Positions 31,160 through 42,595 of a stretch of 64,000 nucleotides of DNA are shown piece by piece. The notes under the pieces were generated by a model. The model was given only the letters and a program-made list of their open reading frames with translations. It was not told the DNA's origin and ran no database searches. How positions within the stretch are numbered: position 1 is the stretch's first letter; every line of letters starts with the position of its first letter. The position numbers and the translations under genes were made by a program. This DNA is from Mastigias papua (lineage: Eukaryota; Cnidaria; Scyphozoa; Rhizostomeae; Mastigiidae). The stretch lies in the NCBI GenBank assembly GCA_964019165.1, contig OZ025267.1, forward strand, positions 13,931,324 through 13,995,323. Reading direction: 5' to 3'.

Positions 31160-32390
31160 AAGGTGCAGTATGATCATATCAAGATATACGGCAACATGAT
31201 ATTTCAAGCCATACTTACTAAAGCATGATTACATCTGGACATACAGCAGTATGATTATGTCAAGACAGCAGTATGATGACGTCAATGCAAGCAAATGCAT
31301 GGTTATATCGAGACATAGGGTAATATGACCATACTAAGTCATAAGTACAGTAACATAAGGATGTCAAGGCATACTAACGATATTATGATCTTGCCACGTC
31401 TAGGCTTGGTGCACTATGACTGACACACTTACACCAGTACAATCACAAGCAAAAATCATATCAGTATGATTTTGTCAAGATATACGGCAGCATGGCCATA
31501 TCAAGTGATACTGAACGATAGTATGAATGTGTGAAGACACACCGGTATAATCATGTCAAGAAATACGGCTGTAAGAGTACGTCACGATATATGGCAGCAT
31601 GACTATGTTAAGTCATACTTGCCGCAGTACGATTATGTCAGCTCATTCTTACGAGAATATAATCATGTCAAGAAATATGGCAGTAAGAGTATGTCACGAT
31701 ATATGGCAGCATGACTATGTTAAGTCATACTTGCCGCAGTACGATTACCGTAAATCCTCGAATAAGCCCCCGGGGGCTTATTTGCAAAAATGAATTTTTG
31801 GGTGGGGGCTTATTCGAGGGGGGCTTATTCGAGGGGGGTTATTTCAAAGTCTGGTATTTTCCTCAAAGGTTGACATAAAAACGACATAATTTTCTCAATC
31901 AACTAAATTTCTAGCTTCTAATTACAGAAGCTGATATCGTTAAAAGAGTTACAAAGTGTTGTGTGAAGATTTAACAAACATTATAATGTTTCTATTATCA
32001 CGAAAGTCGCGTTTCTCTTTGCTTTTTTGCCTCCATTCAAAGGAAGTAATACTGTACAGCTATTGTCTTGTGAGGACTTCTTGAAATATGATATTATTCT
32101 ACAATTGTGCTTCCCTCGAATAAGCCCCCATGGGGGCTTATTCGAGGGGGGCTTATTTGCAAAAATGATGTTTTAGGTGGGGGGTTATTCGGAGGTGGGG
32201 GCTTATTCGAGGATTTACGGTATGTCAACTCATTCCTACGAGAATATAATCATATCAAGAAATACGGCTGTAAGAGTATGTCACGATATATGGCAGCATG
32301 ACTATGTTAAGTCATACTTGCCGCAGTACGATTATGTCAGCTCATTCTTACGAGAATATAATCATGTCAAGAAATACGGTAGGACAATCA
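31160..32390. repeat. satellite with 112-bp higher-order repeat
   Basis: Monomers of 26-30 bp begin ATGTCAAG or ATGTCAGC and carry TACGGCAGTATGATT-like words. In the right half four monomers form a 112-bp unit (positions 31555, 31667 and again after the MITE). The left half (31160-31550) is more degenerate. The array is interrupted by a MITE at 31748-32220. Confidence 0.85.
31748..32220. mobile_element. MITE with TA duplication inserted in satellite array
   Basis: 473 bp. The inverted ends CCGTAAATCCTCGAATAAGC and its mirror GCTTATTCGAGGATTTACGG are perfect. TA flanks at 31746-31747 and 32221-32222, and deleting the element plus one TA restores the satellite monomer (GCAGTACGATTATGTCA). Internal copies of the CCTCGAATAAGCCCCC block lie at about 32114-32150. 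Tc1/mariner-type by target site. Confidence 0.92.
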
Positions 32391-33585
32391 TATTAAGATG
32401 TGGTTGTATAATCTTCTCCCGATGTATTTCAAAAGCTGCAAACCAAATAGCTTCCTCTTCTAAATATTTTCAGTACATAGCTAGTTGTCTATTTTTCAAA
32501 AAAGCATGCAGATTTAAAAGAACATCGGGGAATTGTCAAACTGCTTTTTGATGACGGCAATTTTCTACTATGTATTCATTGTGTAAAAATAACTAAAAAC
32601 ACCTAAACTCTTACTTTTTAGGTGTTTTCCTCTTCCCTCTCTCGTCAGTGCCAATATACAATAGCCACTGATGAAGTGGTAGCTTCTCAGTTTCCGGACC
32701 ACTCTAACAATAAAATGATCCAAATGTAGCTTTGTTGAGAGAAGCAGACAAATTGCACAAGTGAGCAAGAACCTAACTGGCTATACTAGATATATTCTTA
32801 GCATCATACATACTCGGTCCACCCTTGATCTTCTATTGGAGCTACTTATCAGTGACTTTTAGAAAAGAATTAGATTAGATCTGACAAACTTGTCGTATCA
32901 AATGGAAGTTTGGATTAAAACCTGCAAATTAATAAAAGCATGGTAAGTCATTTTCGAAAAGAGACATTATATGAATCATTGCCGCCAATACCAACATCCG
33001 CAAAATTAATCTTTTTGCATGTATGCTCGCAGAGTTTTCTATTGGCCTTGAAATTGAGCAAAAAGGTGTCAAATAAACCGGGTCTAGACCAAAAGGAGGA
33101 ATATTCGCGAACTGAGATTTCAGGATCGGCAATAAAGAAGGGTCTATTCGATCATATTCAGTTCCATCTCCTTCAGCTTTGCTCTTCAATCAGGGGTAAG
33201 TAGTGGGACTTATAAAGAAGAGCTACTTGTGTTTATGATTGAGGTGTATATGAAGCTAATTATGTGATGGTGAGACTGGAAGTAGACACAGGTAATGAAG
33301 ATTTATGAAGAGTAAAGGATTGAAAGCTGCAACTGCAACGGAAAGACGAGTGTAGAGTTTGACTGAGTAGGGAAGATGAGGCAAAGAAGAGAGAAGAGAC
33401 GAAATAAAGAACAGAGAAAGCACAAAAAGACACATCAATGTGAACGAAAAGAGATATAGGGGATAACAAATATTCGTAGTAACCTAAGATGGAACAATAT
33501 CAGTTGCCATATATCACCTCGATATCTCAGATATCTTGACATGCATTAAATAGGTACACTAAATGTTATGCACTAACTGCAATAC
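32391..33585. other. ARAP intron, no recognised content
   Basis: No repeat boundary and no conserved exon identified, although one more PH exon is expected somewhere between 33586 and 30976. Confidence 0.4.
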
Positions 33586-33699
33586 CTCTTTTCCAGAGAT
33601 GACTAAATCTCCTGTTTTAATTTTGAAGTAGTATTCCTTCCAACCACCATCATTTTTCCTATAGTGTAATCTGCCACCCATACTGAGCCGGTTATCTTG
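33586..33699 (-). CDS. ARAP exon: last PH domain, N-terminal strands
   Basis: Acceptor GCTTTCAG and donor GTATTG, phase 0 at both ends. Reads QDNRLSMGGRLHYRKNDGGW then KEYYFKIKTGDLVISGKE, the GxLxYRK..WK.YYF.L..G.L pattern of a PH domain. In ARAPs a PH domain directly follows the RA domain, as here. Confidence 0.82.
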
Positions 33700-34244
33700 C
33701 TGAAAGCAGAATATAGTTCGACATAGTCAATATGAACAGTGCAAACCTACTAAACATATGTTACAGATCTGCGCGAACTTTGCACCGTCCTAGTTTAATA
33801 CAGTCATCCTAAAATCTAAACAGTACAACGGTAGCTCTATAGAGTAACAGAAATTCTACATAACATGTAAAGAACAATGTACAGCTAATGAACTGTTTCA
33901 ATAAATATATCTGATTTATCAGCTGCTACAACTACTGGAAAGACTACTATTTGCTAACCTTTCTATTATCCAGCTATGGTTCAAACTCAAATTCGTAAGC
34001 TAACACTGGCTTTCCTTCAGTTGAGATTTTGTCAGAAAAATACTCGAATACTGAGAAAAAACAAATATTTTCTTCAAGGAGGGAGCTTATTTGTTGATGA
34101 TGGTTTTAATTCATGATGATTAAACAAATGATTGATAATGATAGATACCGGTGGCAGGCAATTTAAGTCCGATTTCCACCGAGGAAAACACCGCGAAATG
34201 TGAACAAATCTCGCATCGCCTGAGAGCACTAAAAATTCTCTATT

Positions 34245-35960
34245 TCACAGTGAGATATTAATTTCGCTAGGGAGTTGAAGTGAAGCCAACTCTTTCTCTT
34301 GTCTACATTTTCTGGGCACTGAGCAACAGCTCACTGTGGTAAGTGGAAATATTCCTAGAGAAGAAAATGCATGCGTCGCTATTCGCTGACTCCTTTCCCA
34401 ATGGCAACCGGCATTTATGACATGATAGCGAGGTGAGGGGTAACGACAATGTGATAGGACTGAAAGCTGCAACTGCAACGACTTTGCGATACTTCTTTGA
34501 TGTATTTTGCCTTCTATTTGCCTTGCCTTGGCTTCTTCTTGAAGCCTTTTTAAGACTTCTAAAGAAGCAGAACTTCACCTTCCTTTGCTTGTACGTGTTT
34601 CGGCTTCTTCCAAGCATTGTCAACTGCCTTCTTGGTGCTACGAGAAGTTGGGGAGCTATGGCTTCTACTATTGCCTGCTGCAGATACTTTCGGAGGGTAT
34701 CAGGGCAGTGGGGTATCATTCTGTTCTCATCAGCAAGTTTCTCGACTTCTATAACACATTTATCTACACCTACAACTCTCCAGTCAACTGGTCAGTGACC
34801 TAAGCATTTGAAGCCAATGACCAGGTGGGAAGGATTGTTGTCCCAGAGAATCTTAAAGAGTATAAAATGATCCTCTCTCGGCTGTTTGCATTCGGCTTTC
34901 ACGATAGAAACGGAGGGGGATTGTTCTCCATTTGACTTTCATTGGGAAGAAGAGATCAACATCAAGTGGCTGCAATGCATCATAGACTTTTTAACATATG
35001 TTTACTGGTGGGGGGGGGGGCAAATTCTCAAAAAGGGAGGTGATGCAAGGAAAGCAAGCTAAGGACATATGATTACTTCCAGGCAAATATCAAGACTGTG
35101 TTGTTCACAGCTGTGATATATTGAAACAATGTTCATAAATGTCAAGCATTGGCGCAAAAAAATTTGGAGATGAAATCTCTAGTTTTGTAATTGTTACAAT
35201 AACGTACTGTTCGTGTATTACACAGTTTCCTAATGATGTCCAAAAATACTATTGTGTTTCATTCTTTTGCCGATAGAACTCGAGGGGTCCCGGTCACTGC
35301 AGCACGATAACAGCAGTAGTTGTTTGACAACATAGCTCAGAACCTATACATAAAGGGATATTTTTCTGGGGTCAAAGCCTCCTCACTCAGGAGGCAAAGC
35401 GGAGAACTGGGGAGGCATTTGCCCCCCCCCCAGTTTGTATGTTAAAAAGTCCCTGCAATGCATGGTTGGTACTTGGTGGAAAGTACATTATGATCATTGA
35501 GTGTTCCATGGGAGGCTGCACTGTGCTATAGGTCAAATGTGAGCCATGGCCGTCAAATAGCAAGATAACAGGCTTCTTCATAATGGAAACAAAATCAAAA
35601 AATTGAACTTAACACCACTTTTCAAAGATACTATCAATCATCCATCCGTGATGTGAATTGCTTTACACCGCAGCTTCTGGGTACTTTTCATACTAGAACC
35701 CATAAAAAGCAACTCCCCTGTGGACATCTACAGGGGGCATGAATGGGAAGCCTAACTGTTGACAAGGAAGGTATGCACTGCCTTCCCACATGATAGTACC
35801 AAGAGATAGCTATCCTTGGAAAACCTCTCAAAAACATTTTTCTCGTTAGGATCGGTTATAAATCCTACCTTATTTGCATTAACAAAAACGGTCAACTGCA
35901 TAGGTACAGACCTGTATCTTACAGAAAACCATTGCTGTGTAGAATCTCATAATATATAAG
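34245..35960 (-). pseudogene. pogo/Tigger-type DDE transposase relic
   Basis: Minus-strand fragments in several frames. KKPVILLFDGHGSHL (35540-35581), followed by a PP.TNHALQ motif, is the second-Asp region and PP.TTHALQPLD block of DDE_1 (pogo) transposases. Upstream, WMIDSIFEKW and other pieces fit the preceding part. 34303-34719 may be the basic C terminus. Stops and frameshifts throughout. It lies in an ARAP intron. Confidence 0.6.
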
Positions 35961-36124
35961 CCTATTAAACAATGACTACCCAAAGCTTTTTGGTTAAGGT
36001 TTTCAGTTCCAGCTTTTTTGTGAGGACTTCGGGTTTTCTACAATGAACCCGGTTATTTCAATGTCGTTTAAATGAAATCATCCAGTTTTTACCAGCAAAT
36101 TGTTCTTGAATAAAGTTTTCTTTC

Positions 36125-37000
36125 ATGAAATATCTAACTTTGTTCTTCTTCTATTCCACAAGGCCAGGCAGGGGCGGAGTACTTCTCCAGAGCAACAATG
36201 ATAAACTCCTCATGGAGCTGGTTTTCTTCCCTGTTCACATTACTCCATTTTCAGACAGAAACTCATATCTATCATTTGGTGCTCACATTTGTCCTCAAAA
36301 AACGCACCTGTTTTACGGCTTCTTTATATTTGGTCTGTTGGTAGCGTTTTCAAATTGTTCGGTTTTTGGTGTTCACACTACAGAGTTGCGTTTCGGTTTA
36401 GTTCCTTTTTCATCTAGCTCCGCTTTTATCACCGTTCTCATTTAGGTCCGTTTTTAAAGTAGACTAATGTGCACGCAACGCCAAAAACGGAGCTAAACAG
36501 ATTCGCTTTTGCCCAGAAACGGAATAGTGTGAACGGTGCCTAAGGCTACGTTCCCACTAGCACGGACCCGGATAAGTGCCGATCTAATTTGGATCCATGA
36601 CCAGTTTTGATAGTATTTACACTAGAACAGATCCAATTTAGCTCGCGTTTACACTCGCACTGACAAGCGCTGTGTAGGCTACTTGAACTACCATTGATGA
36701 TGACGAGTCCCTTCAATATCTCAACAGTTATGGTGCTAGCAAGTGACCTAAGGAGAAAGTTCCATGCCTGCCATCCGAACTGTACTCTATTTGTTTGGAT
36801 CAGTTTCAGCCATTTACACCCAACCTAAACGGGACCGGATCTAAATGAGTACATCTTGGAAAGCGATCCCAACGGGTCCAGACTCAAATGAGAACGGATC
36901 CAGAAGGCCTAGTGTTAACAAAAAGCTTATCTGTGCTAGAATTGGTATGAATCCATTTGGATCCGTTCTAGTGTCTTTGCAGCGCTACGAATGCTTGCAC
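36125..37000. repeat. decayed inverted-repeat elements (hAT-like, tentative)
   Basis: Two adjacent inverted structures: GGTGTTCACACTAC at 36369 against GTGTGAACGGTGCC at 36527, and CACTAGCACGGACCC at 36557 against GGATCCGTTCTAGTG at 36959. The start CAGGGGCGGAG (36171) resembles hAT ends. Boundaries and duplications are not resolved. Confidence 0.35.
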
Positions 37001-37739
37001 CTTGAATGAGAACTTTGTCCACTACTACCAATAGTATATCTGGGTCGTAATGACCCTTCTGGCATTTGCAGTTTCAAGGCATTCTGAAAGGAAGTAAACA
37101 GGCTATCTTAGGTCTACTAATTTTCTTATAGAAAAGAGACGAGCTGACCCCGGTCGGCGACTGTGTTCATGCAAACGATTTAAGAGACAAGTCTGGAAAC
37201 GGACTGACTCTTTCGCCGTGTTGGAGAAGACCCAGGTTCGTATAAATAGAGCTTTAGTCATACCTAAAGTAAGTTTGTTGTAATCACCTATATCTGATAG
37301 TTAGGTGACTCAAATTACCCCACGAAAATAAAATTATATATACTTTCTACATTCTACATTACTAAAAATATACTTTCTACATTACTCTTTACAGCTGACT
37401 TGGCTGAGACAATGTCCTAATACATGGACTTATTTCTCTGTAAAATTGCTAATTGAGAATAGTTTCCTACAAATTCTGATAGTTGTTCTGTAAAAGATTT
37501 AAAGTTACGAAAAACTCACTTCAGCTGAAATATGTTTCCACTCTCTGATATCCAAGAACAAAAGGCTCATGATACAAGTGTGCTCAAATCAAACTGTAAA
37601 ATGCTGATGCCATCCATAATGGCAGTCCTAGCTGTTAAACTACTTGGTTTTGGATAAATCAACGAATATCAAAAGTGACCCAAAGTACCCCAGCCTACTC
37701 TAGTGATGATACTGTGGCAAATACAAAAATGGAACTTAC

Positions 37740-37861
37740 ATAAGGTGCTGTCATTTCAGCAACGTAGTTATGCTTCAAACAAAGCATCCAATTACTTCCT
37801 TCCCATTTACTGCTTTCCATCACTAATCGAAATACCAAATCCTTCGTATGTAGAGGTCGTT
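37740..37861 (-). CDS. ARAP exon: C-terminal half of RA domain
   Basis: The first two bases complete Glu (G / AA), giving ERPLHTKDLVFRLV, the E(R)xLH..E.V...V box that follows 'GLER' in the ARAP Ras-association domain; then WMLCLKHNYV. Donor GTAAGT, phase 0. Its partner exon (51240-51351) is 13.4 kb upstream. Confidence 0.85.
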
Positions 37862-39169
37862 CTAAAAGGTGGTCAATAATACAAAAGGTAATAAAGAGCA
37901 AATGACTATTAGTGGACAACTAAATACAGCGAAGACTGATGACCCCTTCCAAAGGGCCAAATATCTTTGAGAAGAACAAACTAGCAAATTCTCTATGAGT
38001 ACAAAAAGGATATTATCAATACAGTATTGACGTATATGCAACATGTAAATTTCATGGTAAATGCAATCATCAGCAAAGAAGCCACCAATTTTACAACAAT
38101 AAAATGGGATCTATAAGTTGGAAAGACATATGAAAATAAAATATCTATTACGTAACTTCTATATTTAACTTTATTTGTAACAAGATAACTCTATCTGGTG
38201 TTCGTATTATTGCAATTAAAATTCTTTTTAAATAGTGAAGATCTCAATCACTGCTGCCAATTATATTTATAATCTGTTAGAAAAAGTAACAGAAACTGAA
38301 AGTTAGAATTATAGTTTGAATGATTAATCTCAGACACAGTTAATTACATGTGCAATCTAGATATACTGTGTTTAATTGCTTAGCTTCAACCCATCAGTTA
38401 ATGTTATGAAGACGATTTTCACTCTTTGTGTCTCAAAGATAAGTTCTTGAATTAAACTGTGACAACAAACGAGAACCACATTGTACGATGTGTTGTTATA
38501 CTAGCCAACAAAAGGTGCTGATTTCAAAATGGTCTTATTTTTCAATGGTTAGCTACCGTTTCTTTTGTACAACCTCATACCATGAGATTTTCCAATTTTG
38601 ATCAACATAAACTGTCTTCCAACAATGGATAATACCACCGAATGTTGGCTAAAACTAAATATATATTTCTTTCCTACCTATAATACAGGATGTTGAACAA
38701 TATTTAACAACAATTTTATGTTCTTAACAATTTCGCATTCATATGCTATGACAAAAACTTGCTCTTCCCTGATTTTCTAGCGAAATCAACATCATTTAGG
38801 GGCCATTCACAAAGGACATCCGAGCACAAGGGAGGGAGGGGGGTCTGGTGAAATAGGACAAACTCGGACATAGGGGGAGGGGGTGTTTGCGCTGTGCGGA
38901 CGTCCAGGTGTTCAGAATGTTGCAACAAGACATTTTTACTATGGTCCTATTTTGGATTGATCCTATCATCCAAGTATATGTTATTGCATCGGCGATTTAT
39001 TGCTTTCTGGATAGCCAACATTCATGCTAAGCGATGGCCAATGATTTATGAAGCAGTCATTCACAGAGAGTGACGTCCTAGACGACGAGTGAATTACCGC
39101 ACGACTTGTTCCGGTCTTTGCATGTTCTGTTTAGCTGGACATTACCATATGACAAAAAATCTATATTTT

Positions 39170-39325
<156 letters not shown>

Positions 39326-39335
39326 CAGTAGCTAG

Positions 39336-39470
<135 letters not shown>

Positions 39471-39536
39471 AACGAGAGCCGATACCTCAACTGCATCTTT
39501 TACAACACTAAAGTGCTCGACAATTGAATGGAGCGT

Positions 39537-39807
<271 letters not shown>

Positions 39808-41479
39808 TGTTTGGCATGAAATAGACGGACGTCCAAGGGGGGAGGGGGGTCGTTGGAAACGGACAATATCGGACAATAGGGGGGAGGGGGGTCTAAAAAT
39901 TCAACTTTTTAACGGACGTCCTTTGTGAATGACCCCTTAAGTCCCTTTTAATGTTCCAGCAAGCAGCCAGCCACCATCCTTTTGTCCCATCCTCCCTAGT
40001 ACCGTTCTTCCATGGCTTTTATGTCCTGGTGGAACCTTTCTCCATGTTTCTCAGTGACGTCAAAACAATTGCCAGGACAGTTATTCTAGTGACTATGTAG
40101 GAATTGCACTTTAATTCTCATTTTAGTCCATAATTCCTGGAAATTTTTCAACATCCGTTCAACTAACTCCTCATAGTTTGCGGCCCGATGGTTGTCTAGG
40201 AAGTTTTTGACCAAGTCAACACAAGATTCCCATGTACGGAATTTTATTTCATTAATGGAATCAATAAACGTATCGTCCCTTATGAGTTTCTAATAACGGG
40301 ACCATCAAAAGCGCCTGCTTTGAGTTCTTCTGTGCCGATTCCAGGTAGTTACAAATGAACTCAAAGCATGTACCTTCTGTGTTCAGTGCTTTCATAAATT
40401 GGTTCAGTAATCCCAACTTTATATTTGATGGAGGGAGGGTGGTTTTGTCTCTTGGAATATAACCTGCACTAATAACCTTTTTTCTCCACCTTTAATGGCC
40501 CAATCGTCCTTTTCAAGTGTTCTTCCTTTGTTCTACTTTCCCAAAGACACAAAAAACACGGGCATATCCACTCGGTTGACCAAGAAGCAAATTTACCATT
40601 ACAAGATAACACATATTATGGCAGTTGTAGTTATCTGTTCCATAATCTAAGATAACTTCATGTTCTTTCATTTTCGTTGAGTGTCGAATGGGTACTGGCG
40701 CACATCTGTTAGTGTTATGAAGTACAAATCGTTTCAAACTATGTTTGACACTGTTAGAAACAATCGTCAATCGACAGGATTATATTTGCGGCCCCCTAAA
40801 CGAATAAAAACTTCTTCCGTGTTATTGCAATATAAAAGATTCCTGTTCTCATCAAAGAATGCTTTAAGTTCATTATCTCTCTTTCGATAGACAGTTAACT
40901 TCTGTGCCCTTGACTAGCAAATGCTTCTCATCGAGCCTTGAACACAAGAATTATGGAGATTCTTTACTTAGATCCAAGTCTCCCTACCCAAGATTATTTT
41001 ATGTAGTTCGGATCATTTTCAAAATTTCCTTCATGGACATATACATTTCACTTGTCAGTTTCACTATCAGACTGCTCAGTTTCTATATCCTTCTGAAAAT
41101 CTGGCACTGGCAATTCATCTGAATGAGGTATTAGCTCAACTACTTTTGGCGGCCATTGTCTTTTCAAAATATCGAAAACGGCCATTAGGAAATCAGAAAA
41201 AACGTTGACATGGGGGTTTTCTGGGGTTCTGATTTCATTGGTGAAGTTTAAAGTTTGATCAGAATGGTGTGTGACGTCATATTAGCTAAAAGGTTGTTTT
41301 TCAATGCCATATTTTATATGTTTTGCAAGATTATCCGTAGAAAACTTAGATTTATATTAATATCAATCATACTATTTCCGTCTTTCCTATTTATCCAACA
41401 ACGCTAATTGCATGTTTCTGAAACAAATCTTTTATACTGCCAGTGTCACATGAAATACATTGGAATGTTAATATAACAT

Positions 41480-42094
41480 AAGGAACCATGTGTGAGTGAG
41501 GGCCAGTGGTTGTGCTGCGCGTTGGAGATTTTGGACAATAATAATGTCAATAGGGCAGTTTTCTCTGACGCCAGTATTAAGCTTCTTGTAATGGGTGGAG
41601 GCAAGGGCAGAAATATATAGATATAAATATATGTGGGCCAACGAATTGTGGCAAAACATGTATATTAGATCCCCGTCACATCATTTATAAGTCCTTTCGT
41701 TCTCCGGCCACATTTTCCTATGCTTGGCTGGGGATTAGAAGAAAAAGAAATCATTTTCCTGAATGATTTCAGGTACTTTTCGATAATTATACCAAAGAGT
41801 GATATGTTGTTATTATTGGAAGGCCACGTCGTCCATTTCGCAGCTCCCAAAACATCTTACAGCGAGGCTATCTTGTTCCAGAAAGACACTCCAATTTTTG
41901 CGACAGCCACAGCACCCATTACTTTCGTAACGAATGGTCTCCTAGACGAGCGCGAGACTGAAATGATGACTGTACGATGGCATATTTGTACATTTCGCAA
42001 TGAAATACCTCTGGATAGACGAAAAGTTGTTCACATTTGTAGACATTGCTTTGCAAGCCTGTTGTTATCTTACACAGTGTGTTGCTGTTGCTGA
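41480..42094 (+). pseudogene. P-loop (SF3-helicase-like) ATPase relic
   Basis: A Walker A motif GPTNCGKT is encoded at 41635-41658 in one frame. The following frame (41720-42094) reads IIFLNDFRYFSI (possible Walker B), LLLLEGHVVHFAAPKT, TPIFATATAPITF (possible motif C) and DERETEMMTVRW, ending HICRHCFASLLL. This layout is close to superfamily 3-type helicase domains that I recall in many repeated invertebrate genes and in small DNA elements. The frame change between Walker A and the rest shows decay. Origin unresolved. Confidence 0.5.
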
Positions 42095-42321
42095 TGCTTC
42101 CTCGTTTGTTCTAAATTTAGCCACGGTCTACGAAATTTCTCCACGGTCTACGGTACGAAAAGTACAGAAAACATCCGTTGTTTCCAATATTGTCATTTAA
42201 TAACATACTTGTCAAGCGTGCACTGATGTAGGTAACATAAGAAATGAACTATTTCAGGCCAAATGTGTAGTAATCGGACGATAGACCCGAAAGTGTCACG
42301 GTCTACGGCAAATTTGTATAC

Positions 42322-42359
<38 letters not shown>

Positions 42360-42595
42360 AATGTTTAGGGAGGGTAGCCCTTCAGCCGTAGCTGCTTTTC
42401 AAGGGGCCCTCCATCTAAATATACTACAAAATAGGAATAAAATCCTACATAACTTAAGTACAATAAGTAAAATCCTACATAACTTTCTTAATTACAATAA
42501 GTACATATAATGGTCTATTTGAAAAATTAAAAATACTAGTTAGAGGAAAAAAAATAGAATAAAATAAAGGAGATGACTGAAATGACATAAAGTGA

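Noticed and set aside
31160..32390. Regularly spaced repeats resembling a CRISPR array
   Set aside because: Monomers are contiguous with no unique spacers, within a eukaryotic intron. It is a satellite with higher-order structure.
32660..32710. CTGATGAAGTGG...ACCACTC as a hammerhead
   Set aside because: No GAAA after a stem II; only a chance stem AGTGGT/ACCACT.
34433..34803. 121- and 72-codon plus-strand frames as genes
   Set aside because: Antisense shadows of the pogo-type relic region; no protein-like motif.
37936..37965. CTGATGACCCCTTCCAAAGGG as a hammerhead core
   Set aside because: A CCC/GGG stem is present but the following GAAA is missing (CCAAAT) and no helices I/III are evident.
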